Translations under genes and position numbers: made by a program
Shown: one piece after another, positions 8,032 through 10,306 of the stretch
Layout of the letters: every line of letters starts with the position of its first letter
Numbering within the stretch: position 1 is the stretch's first letter
Notes under the pieces: model-generated
Database searches by the model: none
The model's input: only the letters and a program-made list of their open reading frames with translations
Told to the model about the DNA's origin: nothing
Assembly (NCBI GenBank): GCA_000310025.1
Contig: FN649746.1
Span: forward strand, 2,242,285 to 2,252,590
DNA: 10,306 nucleotides
Direction: 5' to 3'
From: Ectocarpus siliculosus
Lineage: Eukaryota > Sar > Phaeophyceae > Ectocarpales > Ectocarpaceae

Positions 8032-8508
8032 GTCAGTCAGCCGGGCGTACAACGAACGAGCTTCACCGGGGGTAGGACACACGTAGACAGCACAAGGGGG
8101 CAGTGTTCAATTGCAGCTGAGACGAAGAAACGGACCACAGCACGCGAGCCTGCCACCCTAGGCACCGCAGCGGCGTCTCCGGTTCGATTTGTTCTTCTTG
8201 GGCGATATTTTGGTGTGGTGGTGGTGGTGCCGCAGTCGACGGGGGCCTACATAGTCTCAGTTCGTTTGAGTAGCACAGACGAAAACCAATCTAGAAGTAC
8301 CTATGCGATCTGCATGTCACACCTTGACATCAGTTCGTTTGAGTAGCACAGACGAAAACCAATCTAGGAAGTACCTATGCGATCTGCTTTTCACTCCTTG
8401 ACATCGACGAAAAGTCTACCATTTAGAAGGCGCGCAGTCTGCAGATCGCCACGTTTACGGTCGACGAACCTCAGCCGCAGAGTCCGTTTCTTTTTCGTGC
8501 CCCTGCAG
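8032..8508 (+). other. Intron 7
   Basis: 477 bases, GTCAGT...CCCCTGCAG, phase 0. It carries a 73/74-base tandem duplication at 8258-8404 and ends in a good pyrimidine tract (GTTTCTTTTTCGTGCCCCTGCAG). Confidence 0.87.
8258..8404 (+). repeat. Tandem duplication, 73 + 74 bases
   Basis: 8258-8330 and 8331-8404 are adjacent direct copies starting CAGTTCGTTTGAGTAGCAC and ending CTTGACAT. They differ by one inserted G (CTAGAAG versus CTAGGAAG) and a few substitutions near CATGTCACAC versus CTTTTCACTC. The near identity implies a recent event. Confidence 0.95.
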
Positions 8509-8623
8509 GGAGATGTGGCCGAGAGCTACAGGCTGCAGTGCCTGGCGCAGCGGCTTCTCACCACCTTCAGGGAGGCGGTCACCGTGGGCCTTGAGGGGAC
8601 CATGCTCTCCGCCGCACCCACAG
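8509..8623 (+). CDS. SABRE: SABRE-like gene, exon 8 (up to the APTDVD motif)
   Basis: Residues 945-982 plus one base: GDVAESYRLQCLAQRLLTTF, REAVTVGLEGTMLSAAPT. The family has here a helical segment, then a strand with pattern V-x-L-E-x-x-x-x-x-x-A-P-T leading to the APTDVD motif. VTVGLEGTMLSAAPT fits it closely. The terminal G joins AC of exon 9 to give Asp of APT-D-VD. Edges are CCTGCAG|GGA and CCCACAG|GTACGC, phase 1 donor. Confidence 0.92.
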
Positions 8624-9594
8624 GTACGCCACAGGACGATGTGGAGGCTATTCGACACTCGACATAGATTTAAAGCTGTAGCCACACCGTTGTGCGTTGG
8701 TGTGTTGAGGGGGAAGAGGCGATTGCACCTGTTTTGGAATAGATGTCAATATCTGAATTTTCATGTGTGAAGATTTTGCGGAATTGGCCGAGGCCCCAAG
8801 AGCGTGAGACCATGCAGGCCAGTGTTTGTGAAAAACTGTTATCATCTCTCCATCCGACACCTCCTATTCCGTATTTGTAGTATAACAAGTTGAAAATCCC
8901 CATGTCCAGTGCGGGATAGGAACGATCAACTGCCGGCAGACAGTTCACCTATTGAAGAAAATGAAAACTTGCTCTCAACACAAGAGAGGCGAAAATATTT
9001 GAAAAACATGACCCCTTGGGAGCATCATGATTCCATCTCGTTGTTGTTATTTGATAGCTCGCCTTCGTTCTCCATGATGTTACCATGCTCTGTCGGCCCA
9101 CACACCGTCGTGGTTTCGGATCACGATTCTAACCTCCTGACCGCCGCGTGTCCTTGATCCTACGCGACCAGATGTTTTTGAAGATCGTACGTAAAGTAGT
9201 TCGATGCGTCGGAAAGCCCACGGCCCGCGCTCCGGTTAACACGCGACCGATTCGACGCGCCGCGTGCTTTATTGCTGTCACGTGGAGTCGCCAGACACCC
9301 ATATGCGACCGTTACTTCTTGCCAACGAGATCTACGCCCCCCCCCCCCCCCCTTTTTCTTCGGGAGCTCCCCCTCTAGACTTGCGTGATCAAACGACAAA
9401 TCCCATATCTTTGTCGGAATATTCGTCCGTGATTGAGCCCGTTATCTCGCTCCAACTTGAATTTTCTGCCTCGAAAGATGCTTGTTGTCACCAACGTCAT
9501 CAAGCAAAGGAAGCAACCACACACACCCCTCCGTCCGCCCGCGCGCGCGCGCTCCGTGTCGCCCCCCCCTGGCACGCTCGCCCCGTCTCGCCAG
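8624..9594 (+). other. Intron 8
   Basis: 971 bases, GTACGC...CTCGCCAG, phase 1; the longest intron here. The exact rebuilding of the APTDVD motif across it argues against an exon hidden inside. It includes a C16 run (9337-9352) followed by five T. The frame entering exon 9 is open upstream from about 9264, by chance. Confidence 0.9.
9337..9352. repeat. C16 homopolymer
   Basis: Sixteen C followed by TTTTTCTTC inside intron 8. Such runs are length-variable and error-prone in sequencing. Confidence 0.95.
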
Positions 9595-10286
9595 ACGTGG
9601 ACGTTGATGCCGGTGTGCAGTGGCTGCCGGACTCGGCGTTGGCGCCGCCGCATCTGCCCGCTTCATCCTCTTCGCACGCCCAAGCCTCGAGGCGGCGACG
9701 CTCCCGGCCGACGCCGACGCGGCCGCCGTTGCCGCCTAGCGGCGGCGGTACATCATCGGCACCAACAGCGGTGGTGGCGGGCGTAGTGTCGACGTCTTGG
9801 GGGGGACTTGAGAAACAGCAGCAGCAGCAGCAGCAGCAGCCGGCGGAGAGACAGGGGGATGGTGTTGCTCGCGGTACGACCGATGGTGCTCAGTTTGGTG
9901 GTGGTGGTGGTGGTGGTGGTAGTCGTGATGGTCGTGATGGTGTCCGTGGGGGATCGAGCGTAGGCAATAGAAGCGCCACGAAACCCCAGGAACAGGACGA
10001 AGGAGTCGGCAGCGGGGACGATGGCAGCGTTGCCGCTACCGTTGCCGCTGCCCGCTTGCCTCCCTCGGCCGTGTCTACCCACCCAGCCCCTGCCCTCGCT
10101 CCCAGCGGAGGAGAAGAAGAGAACACGCCTCGCCAGACGCACCTGCGGCGGTCGGCGGCGACCAAGACCACCACCGCCGCCGGCGATCCGTTCTTTGGCA
10201 GCGGCGAGTGGGCCGCCGGGGGGTTTCCGGACCACCCATCGCCGTCGGCGACGGCAGGCGCGCCTGAAGGTCCCGCGAATGTTTAA
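9595..10286 (+). CDS. SABRE: SABRE-like gene, exon 9 (partial or with unknown donor): QWLP motif then disordered insertion
   Basis: Starts with two bases completing Asp, then VDVDAGVQWLPDSALAPPHLP, the family signature. From about residue 1003 the sequence turns low-complexity: an Arg-rich patch (ASRRRRSRPTPTR), 8 Gln, 8 Gly, RDGRDG repeats, and Ser/Thr/Pro/Ala stretches to GEWAAGGFPDHPSPS. In plant SABRE a short linker at this place leads to a conserved GALLERV-type strand (recalled), which is not seen, so the insertion is spliced to an exon to the right. The frame stops at TAA 10284-10286; I read this as intron rather than the true end, with GAAG|GTCCCG at 10269 one possible but weak donor. 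The right limit is therefore unknown. Confidence 0.8.
9816..9839 (+). repeat. Pure (CAG)8 tract coding poly-Gln
   Basis: Eight uninterrupted CAG in the exon 9 frame (EK-Q8-PAE). It is the second glutamine tract of the gene and uses the same codon without CAA. Confidence 0.97.
9897..9920 (+). repeat. (GGT)8 tract coding poly-Gly
   Basis: Eight GGT codons (QF-G8-SRDGRDG), followed by GTCGTGATG repeated twice. It reads as ACC repeats on the other strand, hence the poly-Thr shadow frame there. Confidence 0.95.
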
Positions 10287-10306
10287 ATCACCGGCGGAGG
10301 CGGCGG

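Larger units (their letters stand above)
1934..10286 (+). other. SABRE: Gene: SABRE/FMP27/BLTP2-family bridge-like lipid transfer protein, internal part, at least nine exons
   Basis: Nine exons joined by eight in-frame GT-AG introns give about 1,212 codons. The decisive sign is at the exon 8/9 junction, where splicing creates APTDVDVDAGVQWLP; plant SABRE has APTDVDPGAGLQWLP (recalled, not searched). Upstream, in the family's order, are a hydrophobic stretch ending LKLRDS, a variable linker, and an FSIEL..TQIQ..LLFSMEQG strand pair. Family members (plant SABRE, yeast Fmp27, fly Hobbit, human KIAA0100/BLTP2) are very long proteins that form a hydrophobic channel for phospholipids at membrane contact sites. 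This copy is unusual for two large low-complexity insertions, one of about 535 residues in exon 3 and one of about 200 in exon 9. The start and C-terminus are not seen. The family call is firm on the motif; the outermost exon limits are not firm. Confidence 0.85.

Noticed and set aside
10284-10286. TAA as the true end of the protein
   Set aside because: Known family members continue for hundreds of residues after QWLP, and the frame ends in low-complexity sequence with no domain end. More likely the frame has run into an intron.

Overview
The window looks like a piece of a GC-rich, intron-rich eukaryotic nuclear genome. The evidence is a chain of short exons with GT-AG boundaries, introns of about 280-970 bases, trinucleotide runs coding poly-Gln, poly-Asp, poly-Gly and poly-Ala, and no bacterial-style operon. 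Intron length, GC content and CAG-coded glutamine tracts suggest a brown alga or another stramenopile (Ectocarpus-like). That assignment is inference only.

One gene can be supported. It lies on the + strand and fills the window from about 1934 to beyond the right edge. I reconstructed nine exons (1934-2239, 2864-3042, 3589-5406, 6043-6136, 6416-6490, 7033-7272, 7912-8031, 8509-8623, 9595-right edge). All eight junctions are GT-AG and keep the reading frame, giving about 1,212 codons in this window. The spliced product carries hallmarks of the SABRE / FMP27 / Hobbit / KIAA0100 (BLTP2) family of bridge-like lipid transfer proteins. The strongest is the junction of exons 8 and 9, which reads APT-D-VDVDAGVQWLP and matches the plant SABRE motif APTDVDPGAGLQWLP as I remember it. 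Before it come a hydrophobic segment ending LKLRDS (exons 3-4), a low-complexity linker (exon 6) and an FSIELRRTQIQ...LLFSMEQG strand pair (exons 6-7), in the family's order. The N-terminal bridge start and the C-terminal part lie outside the window or were not found.

Layout: 1-1933 is non-coding or undetermined. It starts with a 25-base G run and holds a diverged repeat pair about 1.15 kb apart, one weak candidate exon (337-406), and a pyrimidine-rich stretch with three copies of a short GCCGCAAGTG-containing element. Positions 1934-10283 are the gene. Exon 3 carries a disordered insertion of about 535 residues with an 11-Gln CAG tract and an 8-Asp run. Exon 9 carries a second one, with 8-Gln and 8-Gly tracts, just after the family motif. 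The introns hold a 73/74-base tandem duplication (8258-8404), a 26-base tandem pair (6721-6777), a strongly A+C-biased stretch (7483-7752) and a C16 run (9337-9352). I found no RNA genes, CRISPR arrays, complete transposons or second protein gene.

Function, from family knowledge: these proteins form long hydrophobic grooves at membrane contact sites, typically ER to plasma membrane, and move phospholipids in bulk. Nothing in the window suggests a multi-gene system.
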